Shown here in pieces: positions 25,035-33,192 of a stretch of 39,810 nt of DNA. The first letter of the stretch is position 1. The number at the start of each line of letters is the position of its first letter. A program made the translations under genes and the position numbers. The notes under the pieces were generated by a model. It did no database searches, was not told the origin of the DNA, and was given only the letters and a program-made list of their open reading frames with translations. This DNA comes from an uncultured Bacteroides sp. (GTDB lineage: Bacteria > Bacteroidota > Bacteroidia > Bacteroidales > Bacteroidaceae). The stretch spans positions 1 through 39,810 of the forward strand of contig CAMTOV010000008.1 of the NCBI GenBank assembly GCA_947074235.1. Direction: 5' to 3'.

Positions 25035-26975
25035 TTAATAATTATACTTAGACAATAATTTTAATATACGCAAAATCTCAGCTACATTCATGGCAAAAGA
25101 TACCGCTCCCCTACCCTTAAATGGAGGGTTACCATCAAAGAGTTCAGGCAAAGAACCAATACAATGGTTAGTCATTTCATCTTCTAAGCCAATTAGCTGT
25201 CTTTCCACGAAAGAGAGACCACTCATTTTATATATACGCAAATAAGCTTCCATATAAAATCCCATCAGCCATGGCCAAGCCGTTCCTTGATGATAAGCAT
25301 AATCACGTTGTATTTGAGGTCCAACATAATTTGGATTATAACCACCACTTTTAGGACTCAATGTGCGAAGTCCCTTGGGAGTAAGAAGTTCTTTTGTCAC
25401 AATATCAAGCACTTGCTTCTTTTGAGTTCTATCCAGTGGAGAATAATCAAAAGCAACAGTAAAAATCATATTTGGTCTTACACTCCAGTCCATCATATAA
25501 CCATCTACATAATCGAGCAAATAACCGTATTCATTTCTAAATACCTCAACAAATGATTTTCCTGTAATTTCAGCTTGCACATTCAATGAATCTGCCAACC
25601 CTATATTGCCTTCCTCACTTGCTAAATCGGCTGTAAAACGAAGAGCATTATACCACAAAGCATTTATCTCAACGATATACCCTGTACGTGGAATTACCGG
25701 TCTACCGTCTACCGTAGAATTCATCCATGTAATCGGTTTATCGGCACCATTAGCATATAGCAAGCCATTTTCATGCAAGAATAAATTATCATGCTTACGT
25801 TTTAAAACAAAATGAATAATATCGTATAGCAGTTTACCATACTTTGTTAAACATTGTTCGTGAGAGGTCTCTTTAGCGTATTGCTGGATAGCCCAAACTG
25901 CCCACAACAAAACATCCGGATCATCCAATTCACTTATCTTATAATCAATAGGTTTCTCTTCAATGTAGTTGTAGATAGCTTTTGCAGCTGTATCCATTAC
26001 ATCTTCAAACTCATCCACCTCATCAATAGCCAATGTTAATCCCGGCAATGAGATAAACATATCGCGAGCACGACATTTAAACCAAGGATAGCCAGCTAAA
26101 AGATAATGATTACCATCTTGCTTATTATGAAACTGATGAGCAGAGTTTTTCAAACAATGATAGAAGCTATCACGTGGAGTTCGATCGGCAGCTTCACTTT
26201 CAAATGCTTTCTTCAATTTTCGAGAAGACATTTCGGATATACCGGCAGAAAAGACAATACTTTCTCCTTTCTTTATATCTACTTCAAAATAGCCGGGAAC
26301 ATACAAATCCTCATTAAAATCATATCCACGTTCTTGTTCTTTCGGGTATTCTATACCTTTATACCAATCGGGAGAGAAATGAAATTCGTTTGATTTGTTT
26401 AATTGCATGAACAATTCCGGGTAACCGGCATACATACAGGTTTTAATACCATTTTCTACAGGTTGGTATTCTCTGCTAGCCTGCGAATTCTCATGAGTAT
26501 ATTCGCGTACACTTCTAAAAGCAAGAAATGGTCGCAAACGTAATTTTGTAGCAGAATGAGCCTCGAGAAGTGTATAACGAATAAGAATACGATTTTCGTA
26601 GTGTACAAAAATCTTTTCTTTTCTCAAAATTACTCCTCCTACTCGATAAGTGGTAGCTGGAACATGCTCACAATCAAACTCACGGATATACTTATGTCCG
26701 TTAGGACTAAAATTGTCTCCATGATATTTGTGTAAACCCAAATTAAACTCAGCACCGTGTTGAATTACCGTTTCGTCCAAAGAAGATAATAAAACATGAT
26801 TTTCATCATCCAAATTAGGAACGGGAATCACAAACAGTCCATGGTATTTGCGTGTGTTACAGTCTACAATTGTTGTACAGTGATAAGCACCCGATCGATT
26901 TGTTCTTAGAACTTCTCTTGGAAGAGATTCTTCTAAGTTTGTCATTAGGGTCTTGTCAAAATGTAAATAACTCAT
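25035..26975 (-). CDS. glycogen debranching enzyme (amylo-alpha-1,6-glucosidase)
   Basis: 646 residues. Residues about 15-240 form the bacterial GDE N-terminal beta domain (TNRSGAYHCTTIVDCNTRKYHGLFV). Residues about 270-645 form the GH133-like (alpha/alpha)6 barrel with AGYPWFKCRARDMFISLPGL, WMNSTVDGRPVIPRTGYIVEINALWYNAL and YAYHQGTAWPWLMGFYMEAY. It hydrolyses the alpha-1,6 branch stubs of glycogen in the cytoplasm. It is first gene of the three-gene glycogen operon, and spacings of 13 and 18 bases indicate one transcript. The nearest promoter candidate is about 195 bases upstream. Confidence 0.93.
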   Translation of the reverse strand: MSYLHFDKTLMTNLEESLPREVLRTNRSGAYHCTTIVDCNTRKYHGLFVIPVPNLDDENHVLLSSLDETVIQHGAEFNLGLHKYHGDNFSPNGHKYIREFDCEHVPATTYRVGGVILRKEKIFVHYENRILIRYTLLEAHSATKLRLRPFLAFRSVREYTHENSQASREYQPVENGIKTCMYAGYPELFMQLNKSNEFHFSPDWYKGIEYPKEQERGYDFNEDLYVPGYFEVDIKKGESIVFSAGISEMSSRKLKKAFESEAADRTPRDSFYHCLKNSAHQFHNKQDGNHYLLAGYPWFKCRARDMFISLPGLTLAIDEVDEFEDVMDTAAKAIYNYIEEKPIDYKISELDDPDVLLWAVWAIQQYAKETSHEQCLTKYGKLLYDIIHFVLKRKHDNLFLHENGLLYANGADKPITWMNSTVDGRPVIPRTGYIVEINALWYNALRFTADLASEEGNIGLADSLNVQAEITGKSFVEVFRNEYGYLLDYVDGYMMDWSVRPNMIFTVAFDYSPLDRTQKKQVLDIVTKELLTPKGLRTLSPKSGGYNPNYVGPQIQRDYAYHQGTAWPWLMGFYMEAYLRIYKMSGLSFVERQLIGLEDEMTNHCIGSLPELFDGNPPFKGRGAVSFAMNVAEILRILKLLSKYNY

Positions 26976-27168
26976 AGGCGTGTATTTATATTAAAGGTTA
27001 AAATTCTATATTCCAATGCATTAGAAAGTTGCTATAACAGAATAAACTAATCGAGATACTAGTTTTGTTTTTTTTCTGCATTAGTGAAATTAATTCATAG
27101 GTTAGTCGCGTTTTTCAATTCATCACGACAAAATATTAATTCAATATTTCTTAATAACATATATTCAC

Positions 27169-27197
27169 CAAATGTACAAATAATGAAGAAAAACAAA
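27169..27197 (-). promoter_or_regulatory. candidate promoter of the glycogen operon
   Basis: Minus-strand TACATTTG (27169-27176) with TTTG (27194-27197) 17 bases further upstream. The -7 box is perfect but the spacing is short. It would give a leader of about 190 bases, unusually long. The rest of the 297-base gap is AT-rich with no other signal. Confidence 0.4.
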
Positions 27198-27272
27198 AAT
27201 AAAAGAGGCTGTTTTTTTAATATTCGTTTAAATATTTGTAGCATTGCAAACAATTATTCGTAAAACAACAGT

Positions 27273-27962
27273 ATGAAACAAGAAAAACATCGATTATTTT
27301 TAGCACTAGTGCCCGGATTACTGTTTATATTTATTATCTATATAGTTAAGATCATCGAGATTGGCATGGATATCAATGTTGTGCAACTAGGTGTTTACCC
27401 CATGCATTTAAAAGGGATTCCCGGCATTTTGTTACATCCTTTTATTCATAGCGGTTTCAAGCATCTTTTCGCCAACACCATTCCTCTTCTTTTTTTATTA
27501 TGGTGTTTATTTTATTTCTATAAAGACATAGCTATAAATATATTTATAAGCATATGGATAGGAGCAGGCATTCTTACTTTTTTAATTGGCAAACCATGTT
27601 GGCATATTGGCGCTAGTGGTTTAATATACGGATTAGCATTTTTTCTGTTTTTCAGTGGATTGTTGCGAAAGCATATACCACTGATTGCTATATCCTTATT
27701 AGTAACATTTCTTTATGGTGGTATAGTGTGGCAAATGTTTCCTCATTTTACCAAATCCAATGTATCTTGGGAAGGACATTTAAGTGGAGCAATAGCTGGC
27801 ACCTTCTGTGCTTTCGTCTATTTAAAGTATGGCCCTCAGAAACCCGAAATTATGGATGATGATGAAGAGGATGATGTAGAAGATAGTATAGAAAATAAAG
27901 CCGAAATCATTGAAAATGAAACTGAAACAAATGAGCATAAAGAAGATTCAGCATATCATTAA
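27273..27962 (+). CDS. rhomboid family intramembrane serine protease
   Basis: 229 residues with about six membrane helices. HPFIHSGFKHLFANTIPLLFLLW is the L1/TM2 region with the conserved His-x-x-x-Asn pair. GASG (S115) supplies the catalytic Ser and WEGHLSGAIAG (H169) the catalytic His. It cleaves membrane-embedded substrates, of unknown identity. The tail after about residue 190 is very acidic (DDDEEDDVEDS) and probably cytoplasmic. The last four bases overlap the convergent patatin gene, leaving no room for a separate terminator. Confidence 0.92.
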   Translation: MKQEKHRLFLALVPGLLFIFIIYIVKIIEIGMDINVVQLGVYPMHLKGIPGILLHPFIHSGFKHLFANTIPLLFLLWCLFYFYKDIAINIFISIWIGAGILTFLIGKPCWHIGASGLIYGLAFFLFFSGLLRKHIPLIAISLLVTFLYGGIVWQMFPHFTKSNVSWEGHLSGAIAGTFCAFVYLKYGPQKPEIMDDDEEDDVEDSIENKAEIIENETETNEHKEDSAYH

Positions 27963-28837
27963 GCAAAAATAGTACATTCCTCTTTGAGCAATGCCTTAAT
28001 GCTATCCATCAATTGAAGTGTTCGCTCATATCCCTCTTCATAAAACTGTTTTAGTTTTTTCGTATCTTTTTCAATACGATCCACCTTTACTGGTTCTATT
28101 GGGCGTATAACTAGAATTTTCCCTTGCTTTTCCATTTGTTCTATTAGCTCAAGTTGTTCATTATATATACTACAACGTCTACTTAAGGATTGGCGCAAAT
28201 TAGGATACTTGTAATATAGAAAAGAAGGTATTTTGATATCGCCTATCTCTTTTCGATAACCATAATTTCGAGTCAAAACTACTACATTATACTCAAAACC
28301 TTCTTTTATAGCATGAAGCAAAGGAATACTATCAACGATACCACCATCAAGCATCGGCACATCATCTATATAAGTAATAGGGCAAACAAAAGGCAAACTG
28401 CACGAGGCTCGTGCAATCTCTATCAATCGCTTCTTATCTTTCTTTTCTTCAAAATAATTTGCCTCTCCTGTCAAGCAGTTTGTTGTCACCATGGCAAATC
28501 TACCCTTCGAAGAGAAATAAGTATCATAATCATAGGGTACAATATTATCGGGAAAATCAACAAACAACAAATCAAAATCTAAGATATTGCGCTTCAATAA
28601 CAAATGCTTAAAACCAATGTAGTGATACTTATCTAGCATATCAATATTGCTATATCTTGCACGCCCTCTTTGTCTCGACACATAAGAGAGTCCATTGCAT
28701 GCACCGGCTGAAACACCTATTGTATAAGGAAAATGTATCTTATTATCCATAAAGCAATCTAGCACTCCACAGGTAAAGACACCACGCATTCCACCTCCCT
28801 CGAGCACCAAACCAATTCGTTCATCGACTGTTATCAT
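27959..28837 (-). CDS. patatin-like phospholipase
   Basis: 292 residues. The oxyanion loop GLVLEGGGMRGVFTCGVLD, the nucleophile motif GVSAG (S43) and the DGG motif LDGGIVDS (D164) make a Ser-Asp dyad typical of patatins. Family members cleave acyl chains from phospholipids or other lipids. There is no signal peptide, so it is probably cytoplasmic and acts at the inner membrane face. It overlaps the rhomboid gene by four bases at the 3' end. Its promoter is covered by a strong dyad, so it may be repressed. Confidence 0.9.
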   Translation of the reverse strand: MITVDERIGLVLEGGGMRGVFTCGVLDCFMDNKIHFPYTIGVSAGACNGLSYVSRQRGRARYSNIDMLDKYHYIGFKHLLLKRNILDFDLLFVDFPDNIVPYDYDTYFSSKGRFAMVTTNCLTGEANYFEEKKDKKRLIEIARASCSLPFVCPITYIDDVPMLDGGIVDSIPLLHAIKEGFEYNVVVLTRNYGYRKEIGDIKIPSFLYYKYPNLRQSLSRRCSIYNEQLELIEQMEKQGKILVIRPIEPVKVDRIEKDTKKLKQFYEEGYERTLQLMDSIKALLKEECTIFA

Positions 28838-28877
28838 AAAAGAGAAATCTAATTATTTGAAGACATGTAAATAAAAA

Positions 28878-28908
28878 CAAATTTATATCATGCAATGTTT
28901 ACAATCAA
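28878..28908 (-). promoter_or_regulatory. promoter of the patatin gene
   Basis: Minus-strand TTG (28906-28908) and TAAATTTG (28878-28885) are 20 bases apart, 41 bases upstream of the ATG. The -33 element lies inside the inverted repeat 28896-28917. Confidence 0.6.
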
Positions 28909-28917
28909 TTGTAAACA
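28896..28917. promoter_or_regulatory. 22-base dyad overlapping the patatin promoter (candidate operator)
   Basis: TGTTTACAAT (28896-28905) and ATTGTAAACA (28908-28917) are exact reverse complements with a two-base centre. The dyad straddles the -33 region of the patatin promoter, as a repressor site would. It also lies 21 bases after the DUF2141 stop, but no T run follows, so a terminator role is less likely. Confidence 0.55.
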
Positions 28918-28937
28918 CTAGGCAATTTAACGACTTC

Positions 28938-29366
28938 TTATCTCCTCAATTGAATATCAATTCCTACTAACTCATTTGGCCCAACTTTAAATAGCGCTTT
29001 TTCGAATTTCGGTTTACTGCCATGCGGCCCAAATTCATTGTTTGAAAAGCCATATCTTTCTTTTGGCATTCCAAACACATTCTTATCCAATTTGCCGTTC
29101 TCATTTTCATCATGATATATTAATAATGCATATTCGCCTTCGGGCAATTCTAATGTATGAATTAACACATAGTCATTCACGGGCAACAAGTGCCCAATGT
29201 AAGGTTCTTCCTTTTCATCAAATTGTGATTCATCCGCACACAATGCCATATAAATATTTCCTTTAACAGTTTTCATGCCTGTTATAGCAATTTCTACTTC
29301 AGATTGCGTATACACATTTATGGAGAAACACAGAAACAATAAAAATAAAGTTACCTTATACATCAC
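28938..29366 (-). CDS. DUF2141 domain-containing secreted protein
   Basis: 142 residues with a signal peptide (MMYKVTLFLLFLCFSINVYTQ). The remainder matches DUF2141: VEIAITGMKTVKGNIYMALCAD, EGEYALLIYHDENENGKLDKNVFGMPKERYGFSNN, and a beta-rich end. The fold is a small beta-sandwich of unknown role, found in envelope proteins. The HDENENGKLD segment has a calcium-loop-like acid pattern. It is transcribed alone, divergent from the C1 peptidase gene. Confidence 0.8.
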   Translation of the reverse strand: MMYKVTLFLLFLCFSINVYTQSEVEIAITGMKTVKGNIYMALCADESQFDEKEEPYIGHLLPVNDYVLIHTLELPEGEYALLIYHDENENGKLDKNVFGMPKERYGFSNNEFGPHGSKPKFEKALFKVGPNELVGIDIQLRR

Positions 29367-29416
29367 ATCTATTATTATACATTTGGATTCTATCAGAACT
29401 ATAAACAGTTAAAACG

Positions 29417-29424
29417 CAAAGATA
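29417..29424 (-). promoter_or_regulatory. -7 box of the DUF2141 gene
   Basis: Minus-strand TATCTTTG, full match, 50 bases upstream of the ATG. No convincing -33 element. Its back-to-back partner is at 29470. Confidence 0.5.
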
Positions 29425-29469
29425 TTATTTTTTCTCAATTATTCACATTTATTTAGTTACTTAATAGTG

Positions 29470-29477
29470 TATATTTG
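29470..29477 (+). promoter_or_regulatory. -7 box of the C1B peptidase gene
   Basis: TATATTTG, full match, 34 bases upstream of the ATG at 29512. No clear TTTG at -33. Confidence 0.55.
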
Positions 29478-29511
29478 TGCTTCATAACATAATCAATAAT
29501 AATATATTAGA

Positions 29512-30696
29512 ATGAAAAAGACAATTCTATTAGTATCCTTTTTATTAGGAAGCTTTGCAACATTTGCACAAGACACTAATAATGAAGAAGGATTCATCTT
29601 TACTACAGTCAAAGAGAACCCTATCACCTCTATTAAAAATCAAAATCGCTCAAGCACTTGTTGGTCTTATTCAGGATTAGGTCTTCTTGAGTCTGAATTA
29701 ATTCGTATGGGCAAAGGTGAGTATGATTTATCTGAAATGTTTGTTGTGCACCACACAATGAACGATAGAGCACGCAACTATGTACGTTTCCAAGGTCAGA
29801 ACTCTTTCTCACCTGGCGGAAGCTTTTACGATGTGATTTATTGTTTGAAAAATTACGGTTTAGTGCCACAAGATGCTATGCCTGGTATTATGTATGGCGA
29901 TTCACTACCTGTACACAGCGAACTTGATGCTGTGGCCGAAGGTTATGTAAACGCTATTGCTAAAGGCAAATCAAAAAAACTTAGTCCGGTATGGCGCAAA
30001 GGTTTGAGTGCTATCTATGATACTTATCTTGGAGAATGTCCTGAAACATTTACTTACGAAGGAAAAGAATATACACCAGAATCATTCGCTAAATTCTTAG
30101 GATTGAACGCTGATGATTATGTTTCTATTACTTCATACACCCATCATCCATTCTATTCTCAGTTTCCTCTTGAAATTCAAGACAACTGGCGCAATGGCAT
30201 GTCATACAATGTACCAATTGATGAACTGATGGCAATTATGGACAATGCTGTTGACAAAGGTTACACCATTGCTTGGGGTAGCGATGTAAGCGAACAAGGA
30301 TTTACTCGTGACGGTATTGCAGTGATGCCCGATGCAGCTAAAGCAGCTGAACTTTCAGGCTCGGATATGGCTCGTTGGACTGGTCTTACAGCTACCGACA
30401 AACGCAAAGAGTTGACTTCTCGCCCTATGCCTCAAATGGATGTGACTCAAGAGATGCGTCAAGAAGCTTATGATAACTGGGAAACTACCGATGACCATGG
30501 TATGGTTATTTATGGTATCGCAAAAGATCAAAATGGCAACGAATACTATATGGTTAAAAACTCTTGGGGAACAAACAACAAGTACAAAGGTACTTGGTAT
30601 GCTTCTAAACCATTTACTGCTTACAAAACGATGAACATTGTAGTAAACAAGAATGCTATACCTAAAGATATCGCAAAGAAAATGGGTATCAAATAA
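29512..30696 (+). CDS. C1B papain-like peptidase (aminopeptidase C/bleomycin hydrolase type), secreted
   Basis: 394 residues with a signal peptide ending TFAQ at residue 20. The catalytic set of the papain superfamily is complete: Gln in NQN and Cys50 in SSTCWSYSGL, His329 in DDHGMVIYGI and Asn350 in VKNSWGT. The layout matches the C1B branch of aminopeptidase C and bleomycin hydrolase, which trims N-terminal residues. The usual family member is cytoplasmic and about 450 residues, whereas this one is exported and shorter. It is single, with its own promoter, and ends at a bidirectional terminator. Confidence 0.9.
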   Translation: MKKTILLVSFLLGSFATFAQDTNNEEGFIFTTVKENPITSIKNQNRSSTCWSYSGLGLLESELIRMGKGEYDLSEMFVVHHTMNDRARNYVRFQGQNSFSPGGSFYDVIYCLKNYGLVPQDAMPGIMYGDSLPVHSELDAVAEGYVNAIAKGKSKKLSPVWRKGLSAIYDTYLGECPETFTYEGKEYTPESFAKFLGLNADDYVSITSYTHHPFYSQFPLEIQDNWRNGMSYNVPIDELMAIMDNAVDKGYTIAWGSDVSEQGFTRDGIAVMPDAAKAAELSGSDMARWTGLTATDKRKELTSRPMPQMDVTQEMRQEAYDNWETTDDHGMVIYGIAKDQNGNEYYMVKNSWGTNNKYKGTWYASKPFTAYKTMNIVVNKNAIPKDIAKKMGIK

Positions 30697-30716
30697 TCCA
30701 TTTACCTTATAAATTT

Positions 30717-30760
30717 CAAAAAGGGATAAGAGCTCATTAAGTAGCTTTTATCCCTTTTTG
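30717..30760. terminator. bidirectional terminator between C1B peptidase and Cthe_2159-like genes
   Basis: 18-base arms (30717-30734 and 30743-30760) pair with only one G-U, around an eight-base loop. Each strand ends in a T run (CCCTTTTTG). It serves the convergent genes ending at 30696 and 30782. Confidence 0.9.
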
Positions 30761-30781
30761 TTTTCTTGAGTTATAATCTTA

Positions 30782-32614
30782 TCACCATGGTCTATTACCG
30801 CCTCCACCACCTGAGCTTACATTGCCCACAGATGTTACCATAGAGCTAGCAGAGAATGTAGTAGCTTTTGTTCCCGACTGATATACCGCATCGGTATACA
30901 AACCATAGAATGAAGAGCCGCCTTCTACACTACCACCTGTATAAATGGTATAATCTCCTGTTTGCATTTTAGGACTGCTAAACAACAAGGTCATCTTGCT
31001 ATATGTGCGTGGTATTTGATAGGTCAACACCGACTCGTTGTTGCTATTTTGTATAGATATATACTGTCCGGCAGTTCCCGAAGCACCATACACCACACTG
31101 CGCTGCGTGCAAGCATTAGAGGTAGGCATACTAGTTGCACCACCAATGCCCAATACTACCCCACCAGTTATCTTGAATGTGTTTTGATCACAATCAATAC
31201 CATCTTCCGGAGATGTAGCGCCCGAAGCTACCACTACCCCGCCAGTAATGGTTAGCGTACCATTTGAGTCTATTCCATCATTACCAATACTGTAACAATA
31301 GATATTTCCACCATTTATTTCTATATGATTGCTGGCATTGAGCGCATCATCATAAGCATAAACAGCTATATCTCCACCATTGATGGTCATGGTGGCCTTG
31401 CTCTCTATCCCTTCACTACCTTCATCTCCTGTAGTTTTCACCCAGATAGTACCACCATTGATATTCACATTAGCTTTACTCTTCACACCTTTGGCCGATG
31501 AATCTAACTTTTGATATACATATTGCTTACCGGTTGTTATCACACGAAGCGTTCCGTTATCTATGTTGATATCTCCATCAATGTTCAAGCCCTTACCTGC
31601 CGAACCTGTACTTTTCAATTGCACTATACCATTGGTCATAGTAAATGCTGCACCTCCATTGATAGCCGATGAAGAAGAGATATCATTATCCTCATACACC
31701 CCATTTCCGGTTGTGAGCACCGTAGTGCGACCACCCGTAACTACGATGTCACCATCTTCACTTTGTATACCATCATCCGTAGCTTGAATGTTCAAGATAC
31801 CACCACCGATGATTACACCTTCGTTGGTATGGATACCATCTTTCACGGCTTGTCGGATATTAAGTTTCACCCCCTTGCGAAAGCGAATATAATCGTCGCT
31901 ACACAAGGCATGTCTATAGAGTCCGGCAATATTCAATGCACCCTTACCGCTAAATATCAGCTGCGCTTCACTAAAAAAACAAGCTTTCATATCTTCACCA
32001 TCTATGGTAGTGTAACTTGTACCATCCGTAAGGTTATTTTCTGTACCATCTTCAAGCACCACAAATACACGTTTCTTGCTTTGTATGTTGATAGCCGCAC
32101 CGGTAGGATTGGTAATAGACACGCCACCCAAAGTAAGCTTATATTTATTGCTACTATACATTTTGAACGAACCATTGGTGGTTGATCCCGACAAGACATA
32201 CTCCACTTCTTTTACTGTAGAGTTCACAACAACATGTGCACCATCCACATCCACTGTCACACCATCTACCTCATTGCCTATATTTACAGATGTACCATTG
32301 TAGTTTATTGCCACCGTTTTGGTAAAAGTTGAGTTTTCTACAAAGTCATCATAGCCATCAGCATTTTTATCGGTCACAATGGTTTCATCAAAATCATCAC
32401 CCGACGTATCAGCCTCATCAATCAAGATATCAAAATCGAGCAACGTGCCAGAGATACCATCATTTGACGAACCGCCATCTTCGCCCTGACCGGGGATAAT
32501 GGGTTGGCCATTTTCATTCCATTCCCAATCTTGAGTTTTAGAACAACTACAAATCAAAATCAAGGCTAATGCCATCACTGCATACAAATTCAAATTAATC
32601 TTTCTCATGTACAT
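30782..32614 (-). CDS. Cthe_2159-like carbohydrate-binding beta-helix lipoprotein
   Basis: 610 residues. The N-terminus (MYMRKINLNLYAVMALALILICSC) is a lipoprotein signal with Cys24; a start at the Met of residue 3 is also possible. After a Gly/Asp-rich linker comes an EF-hand-like acidic loop, DKNADGYDDF (82-91). Residues about 100-520 carry repeated turns such as INGGTIWVKTTG, INGGDIAVYAYDDALNASNHIEINGG and ITGGVVVASGATSPEDGIDCD. This is the right-handed beta-helix of the family related to Clostridium thermocellum Cthe_2159, which binds acidic polysaccharide with calcium. The C-terminus ends in a Gly run (GGGGGNRPW). It is probably surface-anchored. A tandem 23-base array lies upstream. Ligand here is unknown. 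Confidence 0.82.
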   Translation of the reverse strand: MYMRKINLNLYAVMALALILICSCSKTQDWEWNENGQPIIPGQGEDGGSSNDGISGTLLDFDILIDEADTSGDDFDETIVTDKNADGYDDFVENSTFTKTVAINYNGTSVNIGNEVDGVTVDVDGAHVVVNSTVKEVEYVLSGSTTNGSFKMYSSNKYKLTLGGVSITNPTGAAINIQSKKRVFVVLEDGTENNLTDGTSYTTIDGEDMKACFFSEAQLIFSGKGALNIAGLYRHALCSDDYIRFRKGVKLNIRQAVKDGIHTNEGVIIGGGILNIQATDDGIQSEDGDIVVTGGRTTVLTTGNGVYEDNDISSSSAINGGAAFTMTNGIVQLKSTGSAGKGLNIDGDINIDNGTLRVITTGKQYVYQKLDSSAKGVKSKANVNINGGTIWVKTTGDEGSEGIESKATMTINGGDIAVYAYDDALNASNHIEINGGNIYCYSIGNDGIDSNGTLTITGGVVVASGATSPEDGIDCDQNTFKITGGVVLGIGGATSMPTSNACTQRSVVYGASGTAGQYISIQNSNNESVLTYQIPRTYSKMTLLFSSPKMQTGDYTIYTGGSVEGGSSFYGLYTDAVYQSGTKATTFSASSMVTSVGNVSSGGGGGNRPW

Positions 32615-32730
32615 TCTTTATGTGTCATTATTAAAAAGGTTTATATCACTGTTTTATCATGTAATTCAAAGCATCGTAAAGAGTGTTTTTTGGTATCTAT
32701 ACATCATAGCCATGTGAGGTCACTATAAAA

Positions 32731-32834
32731 ACATGGGGATGTTTTATACAAATACATGGGGATGTAATGCATAAAAACATGGGGGTGTTGTGATATAATA
32801 CATGGGGATGTTTTTATAGATAACATGGGGATGT
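32731..32834. repeat. five ACATGGGGATGT units at exact 23-base period
   Basis: The 12-base unit starts at 32731, 32754, 32777, 32800 and 32823; all steps are 23 bases. Four copies are identical and the third has one change (ACATGGGGGTGT). Each unit is ACAT and ATGT, reverse complements of each other, around GGGG. The four 11-base spacers are AT-rich and differ from one another. It lies 117-220 bases upstream of the lipoprotein start. Confidence 0.95.
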
Positions 32835-33065
32835 ATATACAACTTATAAATACCAATACACATCTATATATAGTAACCATTCATGCTTTAGCTTATACAC
32901 TAAAGCTATTTCAATCAAATCAAAAGTAGTAAAGAGATATTATACTGGAAAAAAGAATCTACCAACACAGCGTTTTTGTCTACAAACTGCATTATTTATA
33001 TCAGTTTATCCCAAAAGGCTACTTGCGCAAACTGAAAGAATATGTGCATTTTATTCAAATATTTC
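32835..33065. other. intergenic stretch without gene, with two weak hairpins
   Basis: Between the repeat array and the etfB promoter. GCTTTAG (32885-32891) pairs with CTAAAGC (32900-32906), and TCAGTTT (33001-33007) with AAACTGA (33029-33035). Neither has a T run. No coding frame of note; the rest is AT-rich. Confidence 0.4.
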
Positions 33066-33095
33066 TTGGCTGTGTCGGTGGTTTGTTTAATTTTG
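33066..33095 (+). promoter_or_regulatory. promoter of the etfB-etfA-tonB-acd operon
   Basis: TTG (33066-33068) and TAATTTTG (33088-33095) are 19 bases apart, a full match. The leader is about 95 bases long. A second start cannot be excluded. Confidence 0.65.
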
Positions 33096-33192
33096 CACGC
33101 TGATAGTTAATCGGATAGTGTGATTAGTCGTATTTTATACAAGTACACTCCGACTTCTAACATGAAAATATACTAATACTAAAACTAATAAC

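Noticed and set aside
28896-28917. Intrinsic terminator of the DUF2141 gene
   Set aside because: The stem is AT-rich and no T run follows on the minus strand; the overlap with the patatin -33 element favours an operator, though not conclusively.
32731-32834. G-quadruplex
   Set aside because: Single GGGG tracts are 19 bases apart, too far for a stable quadruplex, and the flanking ACAT/ATGT symmetry is better explained as a dyad.
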